Source of the DNA: an uncultured Bacteroides sp.
GTDB taxonomy: Bacteria; Bacteroidota; Bacteroidia; Bacteroidales; Bacteroidaceae
NCBI RefSeq assembly: GCF_963677685.1
Contig: NZ_OY782186.1
Location: forward strand, 2,914,001 to 2,978,000
Direction: 5' to 3'
Length of the DNA: 64,000 nucleotides
Shown here: piece by piece, positions 8,373 to 18,176 of the stretch
Layout of the letters: each line of letters starts with the position of its first letter
Position numbering within the stretch: position 1 is the first letter of the stretch
Position numbers and translations under genes: made by a program
The notes under the pieces: generated by a model
The model's input: only the letters and a program-made list of their open reading frames with translations
Database searches by the model: none
Told to the model about the DNA's origin: nothing

Positions 8373-9176
8373 CTATTTAAATAATACATATAAGGAAGTA
8401 ATAATGCTAATTAACCCTATACCGGTAGAGTAAAGACGCCAATTACGATTTTCTTTATCACTAGATCTTGCAGCCTGTGGCTGCACGTAAACAATGTCAT
8501 TTTGCTGTAAGTAGAAAGCCGGAGAAGAGAAGACGGAAGCAGAACGCAAATCGGCCATTAACATTTTACGCTGACCGCCTTCTTCGCGAATGACAGCGAC
8601 TTTGTCCGGACAAGCATTGGTAGTGAGACCTCCGGCTCTTGAAAGAGCTTCCATAAGAGTGACATGCCTGTCTTGAATGGATAAAACGCCTATTTTGCTC
8701 ACTTCGCCCATCATGGTTACTTTCATATTCAAAAGTTCTACTGATACAATAGGATCATTGATGTATTTTTCATCAATCAGACGTTGCCTAATTTGTTGAG
8801 CCAGTTCTTCTCTTGTTAACCCTTCAACATGTAAAAGACCTAAAACAGGAAATTCTATGCACCCATGACGGTCGACAATATATCCGTTCTCTTTCGTTAC
8901 AAGACTTGAGTTAGCGGTTGTCTCTCCCTCTGCATCTACGCGATAACTACTTCCTGTCCTGGTATTAAAAGGGATAGACAGTTCTGGTTTTTGAGAACTA
9001 ATAACAATGCTCAATTTGTCATCTTGCTTAATCTTTTGCTCATTTTGCCGGGTAATGGCGTACAGGGAATCTATTTGCATATCCTTTAAATACACAACTT
9101 TCTTGGATGAAAAGCAGGAAGTCAACAACAGCGAACTACCTAACATCCATAAAAACACATACTTTTCTACTTTCAT
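8373..9176 (-). CDS. Wza-like polysaccharide export lipoprotein
   Basis: A 267-residue lipoprotein with a signal peptide and lipobox LTS-C (Cys21), followed by a polysaccharide export (PES) domain (~50-140) and an SLBB-type segment (~150-230). It ends in a hydrophobic helix (~247-265), as in many Bacteroidetes Wza homologues. It forms the outer-membrane exit channel working with the Wzc-like kinase encoded next. It is 6 bp downstream of the HprK-like gene. Confidence 0.9.
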   Translation of the reverse strand: MKVEKYVFLWMLGSSLLLTSCFSSKKVVYLKDMQIDSLYAITRQNEQKIKQDDKLSIVISSQKPELSIPFNTRTGSSYRVDAEGETTANSSLVTKENGYIVDRHGCIEFPVLGLLHVEGLTREELAQQIRQRLIDEKYINDPIVSVELLNMKVTMMGEVSKIGVLSIQDRHVTLMEALSRAGGLTTNACPDKVAVIREEGGQRKMLMADLRSASVFSSPAFYLQQNDIVYVQPQAARSSDKENRNWRLYSTGIGLISIITSLYVLFK

Positions 9177-9182
9177 ATTATC

Positions 9183-10106
9183 TCAATTTTTTATTATTTC
9201 ATTATAGCAAAGCAATGCAGCTTCTCTATCGGGTCGGCACTGTAAGCAAGCAATAGGAAGCTGACGGACAACAGTTTCTAATAGGTCACACAATGTGGAA
9301 TACAGACGACTATTCCAACGCATCGAAGAGCAACTAGGCAAAAGGGTAAGCATCGCTTTTAAACCGTCTTGCCGAAAAAAGCTGTTATGCAATGACTGTT
9401 CCAAGCGCACTAAAGCTTTCAATGGCAGTTTACGATTCTTATAACAAGGTGTTTTACCACTCCAGGGAGTACCATAAATATAAATCTGCCCATCGTCTTC
9501 AATGCGTATAGCGGGATTATCATCATTAAGCAATTCAACTCCGTCAAGATAGCGTAACCAAAGAGCACTATGAGTACTTTTCCCGGTGCCACTCTTTCCT
9601 AAGAAAGCATAAGCCTCTCCTTGCTTTTCTACAGCAGAAGCATGAATTAGGAAAGTCTGATGGAGCACAGCAGACTGAGCAAAAGCAAACATCAGGAAAG
9701 AGGTTAAAACATTTCCGGCAAAAAGATCATTACAGTCAATGTAAGCTCGTGAAGAAGTGAAACATTTATCACACACCATTCTATGCAAAGGAGCATTTTC
9801 TACAAACTGTATCTCCACAATGTAATTGTCAGCGTTCTCCATCAAACGAAAAGAAAAGCCTAGAACTTCTGAAATAGTACTAAGTGTCTTTGAAGAAACG
9901 CAATCAACTACTATCGGCGAGGTTACAACCTCCAAAGAGGTAATTGCTTCTCCAACTTCTGAAAAAGCACATCTAAAAGGAGCAAATGAAGGTAGCAATT
10001 CCTCTAGCCTCTTAACATTAATCTTGCAAAGATCAATAAAGTGTCCTCCTATACAAAAGCGAGCCGTATCTTCTCCGAACAAATCTTTTTCTTCTTTCAT
10101 ATCCAA
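9183..10106 (-). CDS. HPr kinase-related P-loop protein
   Basis: A 307-residue protein with an HprK/PEPCK-type nucleotide site: P-loop GKSGTGKST near residue 170, then LLNDDNPAI and GTPWSGKTP, all typical of HprK-like kinases that are not part of the sugar phosphotransferase system. The N-terminal ~150 residues match no domain I recognise. The gene is grouped with a PqqD-like protein, a nucleotidyltransferase and an ABC exporter. That set is known from HPr-rel-A type systems and from lasso-peptide clusters in which the kinase phosphorylates the peptide. The substrate here is unknown; no HPr or precursor peptide gene lies nearby. Confidence 0.8.
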   Translation of the reverse strand: MDMKEEKDLFGEDTARFCIGGHFIDLCKINVKRLEELLPSFAPFRCAFSEVGEAITSLEVVTSPIVVDCVSSKTLSTISEVLGFSFRLMENADNYIVEIQFVENAPLHRMVCDKCFTSSRAYIDCNDLFAGNVLTSFLMFAFAQSAVLHQTFLIHASAVEKQGEAYAFLGKSGTGKSTHSALWLRYLDGVELLNDDNPAIRIEDDGQIYIYGTPWSGKTPCYKNRKLPLKALVRLEQSLHNSFFRQDGLKAMLTLLPSCSSMRWNSRLYSTLCDLLETVVRQLPIACLQCRPDREAALLCYNEIIKN

Positions 10107-10119
10107 TCAATCTATTTAA

Positions 10120-11745
10120 TCAACTCAGCCGGACGACCTGCGAGCAAGCTTCCATCACCTGAGAATCATGTGTTACAAAAATCAATATTTTGTCTCTACC
10201 TGCTTGTAGCAGGTTACTCATAAGTTGCTTTGTGGTAGTAGCATCAAGGGCTGAAGTGGGTTCATCAAAGACCCATATAGTAGCATCTCGAAGTAAAGCA
10301 CGAGCAATGGCAATACGTTGTGCCTGCCCTTCCGAAAGTCCGTGTCCGGATTCGCCTACTAATGTATTCATCTCCATAGGGAGAGAATAAACAAAGTCTG
10401 CACAGGCTATACGTAAAGCACCTCTCAACTGCTCATCAGTAGCCAGTGGTTTAGCTAATAATAAATTCTCACGGATGGTTCCGGTGAATAAAGTATTCCC
10501 TTGGGGAACATAGGCGAAATTAGCACGTGTACATACAGAAACAGCATAATCTCTACCACTGGCAATGAAAGAGAGTGTACCACTATCAGGTTTCATTAAA
10601 GCTAACATCAAACGAATTAGTGTGGTTTTTCCCTTACCGGTACTCCCTACTATGGCACTAGCAACTCCCGTTTGAAAAGTCGCACTCAGATGTTCTATGA
10701 TTTTGTTATCATTATAAGAAAAAGAGAGATTATTCAAAGTCAACGTAACCGGAGAAGAGAAGGAAAGTTCTTCTCCCTCCACTTCACTTTTTTCTTCTTG
10801 CAATTCCATAAGACGATCTATTGCAGCACGGCAACGAATAGCCGCCGGTAGAAAAGCGATCATGGTAATTACGGGCATCTGAATTTGCCCTACCAATTGA
10901 AGGAAAGCGGTCATGGTACCATAAGATATATGCCCCGTGTATAAGCGATACGCTCCCCACACAAAAGCCAATAAATATCCCCCATTAAAGGCTAATTTTA
11001 GAATACCTTGAGTAAGCGTAAAAAACTTTAGCTGATTAAGTTTTAATAAGGAAACGGAAGTTTGAGAGTTAAGTAGTTTATCCCAACGTACTTTAGTAAA
11101 TAGCAGTGCCCGCAGCAATAACTTATGTTTCAAATTCTCCTGCATAACAGTGCCCAGATAACTTTCAGCCTGCTTCACATCTCTACTAAGTTGCCTCATC
11201 TTTTTATAGTAGATTTTTGAAAATGCAAACAAAGGCAAAAGAATCAAAAACAGACCTCCGAGCATCGGATCCATGACCCAAAGGAAGCCAAAAGAAGCTA
11301 GAAATTTAACGCACGTAATGCAGAAAAAAGGAAAGCTGTAGGCAAGCATTTGCACTACTTCCGAACAATCACTATTCAGCCGAACCAACAGATCTCCGGT
11401 ATGCCACTTTTTTATTGCTGTCCATGCTGACATCATCTGAGTATAAGCCAAAGAATTTTGTATATCGGCTTTCAATTCAATTTTTATAGACTCACTAAGC
11501 CATGAAGAGATTAAATCTACAATGATTGAGGAAACAATACTAAGCACAAGATAAATCACCAGTATTTTGAGATTTCCGGGAATCATTTTTGTAGCAACAT
11601 CAATAACCTGTTTAGAGCAATAAATAAAGAGTAATGTCAATACAATGCTTATTGTCTCCAGAAGCATGTATAGAGCAATTTTATGACGATAACTTTTAGT
11701 TATTGACCAAGCCCAAGCAAACTGATTTGTTACGCTATAGCTCAT
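10120..11745 (-). CDS. ABC exporter, fused permease/ATPase
   Basis: A 541-residue half-transporter with about six membrane segments in residues 1-310 and one nucleotide-binding domain. Visible motifs are Walker A GSTGKGKTT (~365), signature LSEGQAQRIAIARAL (~470), Walker B WVFDEPTSALD and the H-loop VTHD. No N-terminal C39 peptidase domain is present. It overlaps the nucleotidyltransferase gene by 4 bp and is followed by the HprK-like gene. It probably acts as a homodimer exporting the product of this gene block (peptide, lipid or modified glycan); the cargo cannot be told from sequence. Confidence 0.85.
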   Translation of the reverse strand: MSYSVTNQFAWAWSITKSYRHKIALYMLLETISIVLTLLFIYCSKQVIDVATKMIPGNLKILVIYLVLSIVSSIIVDLISSWLSESIKIELKADIQNSLAYTQMMSAWTAIKKWHTGDLLVRLNSDCSEVVQMLAYSFPFFCITCVKFLASFGFLWVMDPMLGGLFLILLPLFAFSKIYYKKMRQLSRDVKQAESYLGTVMQENLKHKLLLRALLFTKVRWDKLLNSQTSVSLLKLNQLKFFTLTQGILKLAFNGGYLLAFVWGAYRLYTGHISYGTMTAFLQLVGQIQMPVITMIAFLPAAIRCRAAIDRLMELQEEKSEVEGEELSFSSPVTLTLNNLSFSYNDNKIIEHLSATFQTGVASAIVGSTGKGKTTLIRLMLALMKPDSGTLSFIASGRDYAVSVCTRANFAYVPQGNTLFTGTIRENLLLAKPLATDEQLRGALRIACADFVYSLPMEMNTLVGESGHGLSEGQAQRIAIARALLRDATIWVFDEPTSALDATTTKQLMSNLLQAGRDKILIFVTHDSQVMEACSQVVRLS

Positions 11746-12812
11746 CTGTTTCTATAATTTTTAATTCGAGAATAGATTTGTAAGACAGGAAACCAAAAAG
11801 CTTCCGAGGGAACATAACGAACATTGTGAAGAAAGCGACGGAGAATATGAAATCCGTAACGTGTATCATAAAAGCCAAAGTTTCCTCCCCGAAAAATATC
11901 TTCCATCATCCAGCCGTATTGCGAATCAAACGATAATGGGAAAGGTAAGTAAGTAACGGGCATGCCTAACTCTTGAACCAACAGAGTATTGAGTAAACAC
12001 ATCCAGCGATAGAGACCTGTTTTACAATAGACTTCTTTCAAGAGCGTCTTATCTATTTCATCATGATAAGCGCAACAAATACGAGCGGAGTCACACAATT
12101 GACGAAGACCAATTCCAAAAGATAAGAAATGCTTTAGTATATGAGAATTTACAGATACATGAGTAAGCAGAGGAGAGAATAAAGTTACTTCTCGCTCTCC
12201 TAAGCACAAAGCAGTCTTATTTTTATACTCTACCTGTTGCAACTTTGCCAAATATGAAGAGACAAAAGGATTGTGTATATCTAGTAAGCGGCTATGGTGT
12301 TCTATCAAAAAGCCTCTCCATTCATAAGCAACACTATATCCTGCCTGTATTTTAGTTGGAATGCCTTTACTCCTTATTAATTGATTGGCCCTATCATATT
12401 CCGATTGGCTTTGAAAACACCAATCAACATCCCCACAAATGCGATGCAAAGGCTTTTCATAACAGGCTGCGAGACCTTGCCCTTTCTGTAGAAAAGCAGT
12501 AATATGATTCTCAAGAAAAAGGTTATTCAACTCTTCGATAGCCTCATTCATCTGCTTATTTCTACTCTCTATGGAATCAATCAACACAGTCCATTTTATC
12601 AACAAGTTTTTAGGAGGAAGGCTTTCAGTAGGTAATAACATGATTCCATCATAGATAAGACCTTCTACCGTCTGCTTGCGTGCTAAAAAATAAATTTGTT
12701 CCCAAACGTCTGCATTAAGAGGAAAACATTCGTGTTCAGGGCTTTTAGACCAAAGCCCGGCACGGAGTAAGACAAAGAAAGGAATAGGTATATTATTCAA
12801 CTTCATGCTCAT
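11742..12812 (-). CDS. Nucleotidyltransferase family protein (NTP_transf_5-like)
   Basis: A 356-residue protein of the family often labelled uncharacterised nucleotidyltransferase. The metal-binding motif is seen as RICGDVDWCF (~residues 131-140), preceded by the nucleotide-binding helix region (FLQKGQGL). The C-terminal half is helical. Relatives occur beside HprK-like kinases and PqqD-like proteins, including in lasso-peptide clusters. It overlaps the PqqD-like gene by 20 bp and the ABC exporter gene by 4 bp, so translation of the three is probably coupled. Substrate unknown. Confidence 0.75.
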   Translation of the reverse strand: MSMKLNNIPIPFFVLLRAGLWSKSPEHECFPLNADVWEQIYFLARKQTVEGLIYDGIMLLPTESLPPKNLLIKWTVLIDSIESRNKQMNEAIEELNNLFLENHITAFLQKGQGLAACYEKPLHRICGDVDWCFQSQSEYDRANQLIRSKGIPTKIQAGYSVAYEWRGFLIEHHSRLLDIHNPFVSSYLAKLQQVEYKNKTALCLGEREVTLFSPLLTHVSVNSHILKHFLSFGIGLRQLCDSARICCAYHDEIDKTLLKEVYCKTGLYRWMCLLNTLLVQELGMPVTYLPFPLSFDSQYGWMMEDIFRGGNFGFYDTRYGFHILRRFLHNVRYVPSEAFWFPVLQIYSRIKNYRNR

Positions 12813-13077
12813 CTATCAACAATCCCTGCTCTTTGAATTTTTGCACTAGCACAGTAGCATCAGCCACAGCTCTATCACTATCCACATTATAACGTTGCAA
12901 CAATAGCGTTGCTATTTCCTCAATACTGAAATCACTCTCCTTCAGTTGTTGCCAAAGCCAGGCAGCTGTTTCATTCAACGAATAAACTTTCGTCATATCT
13001 ACCTCTCCCTTATTGGGATCGATGATGATGTATTCATTACCTATGTGACGTAAGGTCAACTCTTTTTTCAATCTCAT
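12793..13077 (-). CDS. PqqD-family peptide-binding protein
   Basis: A 94-residue protein. The core KVYSLNETAAWLWQQL, followed by a region rich in acidic and hydrophobic residues ending VQKFKEQGLL, is the classic PqqD (RiPP recognition element) pattern. Such proteins bind leader peptides and deliver them to modifying enzymes. It sits between the S24/S26 peptidase gene (8 bp away) and the nucleotidyltransferase gene (overlap 20 bp). No precursor peptide gene is visible in the tightly packed operon. Confidence 0.85.
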   Translation of the reverse strand: MRLKKELTLRHIGNEYIIIDPNKGEVDMTKVYSLNETAAWLWQQLKESDFSIEEIATLLLQRYNVDSDRAVADATVLVQKFKEQGLLIDEHEVE

Positions 13078-13084
13078 TCTATAT

Positions 13085-13540
13085 CTATTTTTTGTTCAAC
13101 CAATAATAACCTCCAAGCAAATAACCACGAAACGGACGAACTGCTATCCAGAGTAAAGCTACCAAACGCTTTTTCAAAGAATAAAGCTTCAAATCTTTCT
13201 CATCTCGAAAAGCGGCTATAGCAACAGCTAACACATCTGTCGGAGCAACCCATTCTAACTGTTTGGCATTAGCATCTCCGGCAAGGACGATTTTTGGAGG
13301 TTCAAGACGCACCACACGATGCAGCACTATTCCATAAAGCGTTTGTGCCAAAACAACACGTCCTCTACAAATATTTTTTGTTTCAGCGCGAGATAACAAA
13401 ACCTTATCACCATTTCTCAGAAAAGGACGCATACTATCTCCCTGCACATTTATATTGACTTTCTTTTTTGCATCTAGCAACGCTTTCACTTCTTTGAAGA
13501 AAAGCTCATTGGAGATGAAAAAACTTTTTTTATGCGTCAT
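13085..13540 (-). CDS. S24/S26 family peptidase (signal-peptidase-like)
   Basis: A 151-residue protein with the catalytic-serine motif GDSMRPFLRNGDKVL (Ser near residue 36) and a downstream VLHRVV segment whose His could be the general base, as in SipW/ER-type signal peptidases. Near the C-terminus a basic-hydrophobic stretch may attach it to the membrane. It overlaps the upstream glycosyltransferase gene by 11 bp and precedes the PqqD-like gene. It could process a peptide or a component handled by the ABC exporter; this is inference from context. Confidence 0.75.
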   Translation of the reverse strand: MTHKKSFFISNELFFKEVKALLDAKKKVNINVQGDSMRPFLRNGDKVLLSRAETKNICRGRVVLAQTLYGIVLHRVVRLEPPKIVLAGDANAKQLEWVAPTDVLAVAIAAFRDEKDLKLYSLKKRLVALLWIAVRPFRGYLLGGYYWLNKK

Positions 13541-14663
13541 AATTCTTATTCTCTAAAACAGAATGATAAAGTTCCACACATCTATCTATCATATCGTCTT
13601 TCATGAAAAACGTTTCGTAACGTTTCCGTGCATTGTTTGCCATCCGTATATAGAGTCTATTATCCGATAATATCGTAGTAATAGCTTTCGCTAATGCTTC
13701 AACATCCTGAGGCTCAACATTCAGTCCGGATATTCCATCAGCGTTTACCCAGCTCACCCCCGATTCTTTAATTCGAGTAGCCACCACCGGTTTTCCGCAA
13801 GACATTGCTTCTATCTGTACAATTCCGAAAGCTTCGGTTTTCTGTATGGAGCTCAGGCAAAACAGGTCACAAGCTTCAAAATAATGAGGCAAAGCATTCT
13901 CGGAAATAAATCCGATCAATTTTACTTTCTCTTCTAATCCCCATTCGCAGATCAATGTTTGCAACTCATCTTTTAAAGGGCCACTCCCTCCAATCAGAAT
14001 CACATAATCATCACTTATCTGTTGAGCCGCTTTAATTAAATATTCGTAACCTTTATACTTTATCAAACGTCCTAACGAAAAAACGATCTTCTTACCTATA
14101 TATTTTTCTCTTATTTTCATCACTTCCCCTTTAGCATAAATAATCTCATCCACTCCGATAGGAATATAGGTCACTTTACTCTGTACAGATTGCAAAAAAG
14201 GAGACTGCTGAACATAGACAGGTGTTGTTCCAACAATCACATCTGCTCGTTTTAGCAACCATTTTTGCAATGGGTTATAGAGTTTCAGCAACATTTTTTG
14301 TTTCAAGATATCACTATGCCAATGCAAGATAACTTTACCTTTATAGCCAGAGAAAAACAATGCCAGGCAAGCCATTGGATCAGGATGATGGATGTGCACA
14401 ACTTCATAATCATTTCGCATTTTGCGCAACTTGAATATCATTGCCGGAGAGATCATGGTAGCAGCCAGCTTGATCCAGGTAGGCATACAAAATAGTCTGG
14501 CATATTCGTTCAGTTGGATAATACCGGGTTGCTGCCGCTCAACAACTGCACACAACATATCACAATAGATCTTTCTTTCAGATAACCCTAGCATGATATC
14601 ATACATCACTTTCTCAACTCCTCCCCTTATGGGATAAAATTTTCCTATTTGAAGTACTTTCAT
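13530..14663 (-). CDS. Glycosyltransferase family 4
   Basis: A 377-residue GT-B enzyme. The N-terminus MKVLQIGKFYPIRGGVEKVM and the C-terminal donor-site region (SLGRLIKYKGYEYLI, then EAFGIVQIEAMSCGKPVVAT with the E-x7-E pattern) are typical of GT4 retaining transferases. It acts at the cytoplasmic membrane face in building the repeat unit of the polysaccharide. It overlaps the preceding glycosyltransferase gene by 4 bp (ATGA). Confidence 0.9.
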   Translation of the reverse strand: MKVLQIGKFYPIRGGVEKVMYDIMLGLSERKIYCDMLCAVVERQQPGIIQLNEYARLFCMPTWIKLAATMISPAMIFKLRKMRNDYEVVHIHHPDPMACLALFFSGYKGKVILHWHSDILKQKMLLKLYNPLQKWLLKRADVIVGTTPVYVQQSPFLQSVQSKVTYIPIGVDEIIYAKGEVMKIREKYIGKKIVFSLGRLIKYKGYEYLIKAAQQISDDYVILIGGSGPLKDELQTLICEWGLEEKVKLIGFISENALPHYFEACDLFCLSSIQKTEAFGIVQIEAMSCGKPVVATRIKESGVSWVNADGISGLNVEPQDVEALAKAITTILSDNRLYIRMANNARKRYETFFMKDDMIDRCVELYHSVLENKNYDA

Positions 14664-15775
14664 TTCAATAAAATATTAAATAATTCTTGCCACGTTTCTG
14701 CTAAAGGAGAGGCTATGTTATTTTCACTTACAGTAGCAAGGAATGCATGATTACCAAGAATCAAACCTCTCATTTCAGTTGCAAGCTCTTGTGGACTGTC
14801 AGGGTTAAAAAAGGCAATCTTTTTTAATCCACCTGCTGTTTCATGCGCATAGGGTAAATCCGCCAGCAACATTGGTTTCTTAAAATGTGCAAACTCCGTA
14901 ATGGGCAACCCCCATGTTTCTATCTTAGATGGAAATATTAAACAATTACATTTATCATAATAATGAAACAACATTTCTTTATTCATATAACCTGTAAAAT
15001 GAAGAGAGCTGGCTTTTTGTCCCCATCGACGGAATAACCACTTAGCATAGCTATTTTCATTACCCTTCACCGTTATATAAACCTCAAATTTTTCTTTTCC
15101 CATCTCTTTCTCCAATAACTGAACCGCTCTGCATATACATTCAAAATTCTTATGACTATCAGCTGTAGCAGCAAAAAGAAACTTATACTTATCATCCTGC
15201 TGTAAAGGAAATGTTTGTTCTTTAACATCCATCTGCGGAAATGACGGAGGAGCTACTATAATATCTTGTTCCTTCAACTTAAAAAGTCGAACAAACTTAT
15301 CCCTAAGCCACTGTTGTTGAACAATGACATACTTATTCTCATGAATATTTTTTTTATAAGCATACTTCGTAAACAAAGCAAAGAACACTACTTTAGGAGC
15401 AAACAGCAGTTCATGAATTCTCCATTTATAGAAGGGAAACGAATTGTGACAATACACCACTCTTTTTTGAGCTATTACCGTTGGAGTAGTATCGTGTAAA
15501 GAAATCCACAAATAGACCGCAGACAATTTTAGAGAAAGACCTTTCATCGTTACATATTCACACCAAAGACGATTTATCCAATTTCTTTTGGGCCATTGCA
15601 TTTCAATATACTCGATGTGCGGATAGTGAACTAATTCCTTGCTATAAACCAAAGCTACAACACGATAATTGCCTGCTGCCGCCAATCCCGACAAATATCG
15701 CATGCAGTCTCGCAGAATAGTGAGAGTACCTCCCTTGTTCAAATTAACAGCCGACACAACAATTGTTTTCATCAT
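14660..15775 (-). CDS. Glycosyltransferase (GT-B, family 1/4-like)
   Basis: A 371-residue GT-B protein. The N-terminal SAVNLNKGGTLTILRD and the C-terminal FAATADSHKNFE and PSKIETWGLPITEFAHFKKPML segments fit the glycosyl transferase group 1 family. It is translationally coupled (4-bp overlaps) to both neighbouring glycosyltransferases and presumably adds one sugar of the repeat unit. Donor and acceptor cannot be inferred. Confidence 0.85.
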   Translation of the reverse strand: MMKTIVVSAVNLNKGGTLTILRDCMRYLSGLAAAGNYRVVALVYSKELVHYPHIEYIEMQWPKRNWINRLWCEYVTMKGLSLKLSAVYLWISLHDTTPTVIAQKRVVYCHNSFPFYKWRIHELLFAPKVVFFALFTKYAYKKNIHENKYVIVQQQWLRDKFVRLFKLKEQDIIVAPPSFPQMDVKEQTFPLQQDDKYKFLFAATADSHKNFECICRAVQLLEKEMGKEKFEVYITVKGNENSYAKWLFRRWGQKASSLHFTGYMNKEMLFHYYDKCNCLIFPSKIETWGLPITEFAHFKKPMLLADLPYAHETAGGLKKIAFFNPDSPQELATEMRGLILGNHAFLATVSENNIASPLAETWQELFNILLK

Positions 15776-16905
15776 TTATTATTTAGTAATTTCTCAAATA
15801 AGATCGTCCACGCATTCATTACATTTGCTTCCGTAAAACATGCTACTTTTTTACGAGCCTCCTCTCCCATCCGTTTTCGTAATTCATCATTTTTCATTAA
15901 CAAAATAAGTTTATCTGATAACTTCTTTATATTCCCTTCTGGAACCAAAAAGCCATTTTCTCCATCAGAGACAATATCCAAAGGACCGCACTTGCAGGCA
16001 AAAGAAACAATCGGGAGTCCGAAAGAAAGCCCTTCTAACAGTACCATTGGCAAACCTTCATAACGCGATGACATTGCCAAAATAGATGCCTGGGCATAGA
16101 ATTTTTCAATCTGATTCGTAGAGGGGACTAAATGAACAACGTTTTGCAAATGAGTCCCATTAATTTGTTGCTGCAATTGTTCTTCAAGCTCTCCTTCTCC
16201 TATAATATTCAACATCCATTCAGGTTGGACAGAATGAACATAGCTCCAAGCGCTAATCAAATAATCGAAACCTTTCTGATGAGTATAACGACCTACTGCA
16301 AGAACATTCTTTTTTTCAAGAGAGGCTACTTCTGAGGGAATAGAACTAATTGCGTTCGGGATCACCGCTATATTGGATAAATTTCCCCATAGCTTCTTAT
16401 CTTCGTGAGTTAAAACAACAAATTGATCAAACATTCCCACTGTCCTTGCATCCATCCAAGTTCTCAGGGAATCAGCCAGTAACCACATCCCTTTACGTCC
16501 ATACTGTAACCTCTTCAATCTAGAAAAATGAATTTCCAACACTTTTTTACTACCATCATGGATACCTGTAATAAATGATGCATCATTACAAAACATGGAG
16601 ATGACAATGTCTGCCTTTAATTTATTCAACAGAATCGATAGTTTCTTTCTATGTGCTATCCACTTAAATGGATAATGAAACAATTTATTCAAAAAAGATT
16701 TCCCATTATTTCTCTCATAGTTCACATTCAGATCATAACAATCAATCCGATTATCTAAGAAGAAAAAAGGCTTTCTTCCCAATTGATCAGTAGTCACGAT
16801 AACTACTTCATGCCCATTATTTACCCAATAGTTAGCTTTATTAGCAAGCACTCGCTCCATTCCACCCGAATTATATGTTCCTGCTATACAGTAAACTAAC
16901 TTCAT
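15772..16905 (-). CDS. Glycosyltransferase family 4
   Basis: A 377-residue GT4-type enzyme. It begins MKLVYCIAGTYNSGGMERVL, and the donor-binding half has VGRYTHQKGFDYLI, SSRYEGLPMVLLEGLSFGLPIVSF and CGPLDIVSDGENG, all hallmarks of the family. It overlaps the Wzy-like gene by 4 bp and belongs to the same polysaccharide operon. Confidence 0.9.
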   Translation of the reverse strand: MKLVYCIAGTYNSGGMERVLANKANYWVNNGHEVVIVTTDQLGRKPFFFLDNRIDCYDLNVNYERNNGKSFLNKLFHYPFKWIAHRKKLSILLNKLKADIVISMFCNDASFITGIHDGSKKVLEIHFSRLKRLQYGRKGMWLLADSLRTWMDARTVGMFDQFVVLTHEDKKLWGNLSNIAVIPNAISSIPSEVASLEKKNVLAVGRYTHQKGFDYLISAWSYVHSVQPEWMLNIIGEGELEEQLQQQINGTHLQNVVHLVPSTNQIEKFYAQASILAMSSRYEGLPMVLLEGLSFGLPIVSFACKCGPLDIVSDGENGFLVPEGNIKKLSDKLILLMKNDELRKRMGEEARKKVACFTEANVMNAWTILFEKLLNNK

Positions 16906-18176
16906 ACTCCCACCTCCTTTTTCTCATCCATGCAGTATAATAAAGCGTACATTATAAATAAATCAGTTGAAACCTTGAGCCAAATAACAAACCCTAAAAA
17001 TAGAATGGCAATACAGAATTTTTTATAGGGCCCCAATTTGTCCATATTGGCTATAGCATTATAAATAAAAAAGATAGAAAAAATGATTAATCCGGGAAGG
17101 CCTGAATAGAAAATGAAACGACAATAGCCTATATCAGTCCCCATATATTCAAAACTACCTTTTCCAATCAACCACGTTTTCATATCAGTAGGCCAGATCC
17201 ACATCGTATTATTCAATCGATTAGTCGACTCAGTATACCATTTGCCCTTTTCCCCCCAATTAAAAAAGCCTTCAAAGCCGTAACGCAACAAATTATGTAT
17301 AGAAGCATCATTATAGTATAAATAGATTGAGGCAGAAGAAATAAGTACTACTACTGAAAACACTATTGACCACAAAAAAATTGATCTCTTATCTATTCCT
17401 TTATTAGATATCTGAATAGCATATAAAAGATATCCCAATGCTAAAACCATGCCAACAGATGTTGTGCGGGATATCATATTGCCTACAATACAAATTATAA
17501 AAAAAGCAAGTGAATAAAAGAATAGAAGCGATTTATTGTTCCTGACTTCTTGCCCATGAGACATCAATGCCGCTAATCCTAGTAGGACAATGGAAAAACG
17601 TGTACCTGCAACATCGAGTGCTGCTCCAATGCCATATAATCGATCCACTTTCTGCAAAAAAGCATCATCAGTAATGGTTTCCTGAGAAATATAAGAATCA
17701 ATCCAAACTTTAAATGGCTCTATAAAATCAATAGCCAAAGCAAGTATGCATTGCAAGACAGAAACAATAATCAAATAATGAAATATTAATCTGAACGTGG
17801 CTTCTCCATTAAAATATCGGAGAATGCAACAAACAGCATACGCCCCTCCTAACCAAGTAATAAAAGAGAAGATATAGAGAGAATAAGTAAAATCATTAGT
17901 ATGATTATAATCTACAGCAATAAATCCGAATAAAGAAAAGACAATAGCTATTATCGTAGCTATGACAAGATTTCTATGTAAAACTCTATATGATTTCTTT
18001 AAACCGTAAAAATAAATAAAAAGTATACCTAAAACTGCCAATATAATTTTTGTATTTACTCCCTTAGGCAAGAAGGTAAATTCAAAAGGAAAAAAGTAAC
18101 AACTGACAACGGTCGTAGATATTACTGATGAAAAAATAGATCTACGCATACTATCTATATATAATTCCATATACAA
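16902..18176 (-). CDS. Wzy-like polysaccharide polymerase
   Basis: A 424-residue integral membrane protein with about ten to twelve hydrophobic segments and a longer loop near residues 280-340, as in O-antigen/capsule polymerases of the Wzy type. Such proteins polymerise lipid-linked repeat units on the periplasmic face. Sequence similarity across this family is low, so the call rests on topology and on the operon, which also encodes Wzx-, Wza- and Wzc-like proteins. It overlaps the upstream GT2 gene by 26 bp. Confidence 0.75.
   Translation of the reverse strand: MYMELYIDSMRRSIFSSVISTTVVSCYFFPFEFTFLPKGVNTKIILAVLGILFIYFYGLKKSYRVLHRNLVIATIIAIVFSLFGFIAVDYNHTNDFTYSLYIFSFITWLGGAYAVCCILRYFNGEATFRLIFHYLIIVSVLQCILALAIDFIEPFKVWIDSYISQETITDDAFLQKVDRLYGIGAALDVAGTRFSIVLLGLAALMSHGQEVRNNKSLLFFYSLAFFIICIVGNMISRTTSVGMVLALGYLLYAIQISNKGIDKRSIFLWSIVFSVVVLISSASIYLYYNDASIHNLLRYGFEGFFNWGEKGKWYTESTNRLNNTMWIWPTDMKTWLIGKGSFEYMGTDIGYCRFIFYSGLPGLIIFSIFFIYNAIANMDKLGPYKKFCIAILFLGFVIWLKVSTDLFIMYALLYCMDEKKEVGV

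Noticed and set aside
9183..13540. A complete lasso-peptide cluster
   Set aside because: No precursor peptide, transglutaminase-like protease or asparagine-synthetase-like cyclase is present, and the operon has no gap able to hide a precursor.
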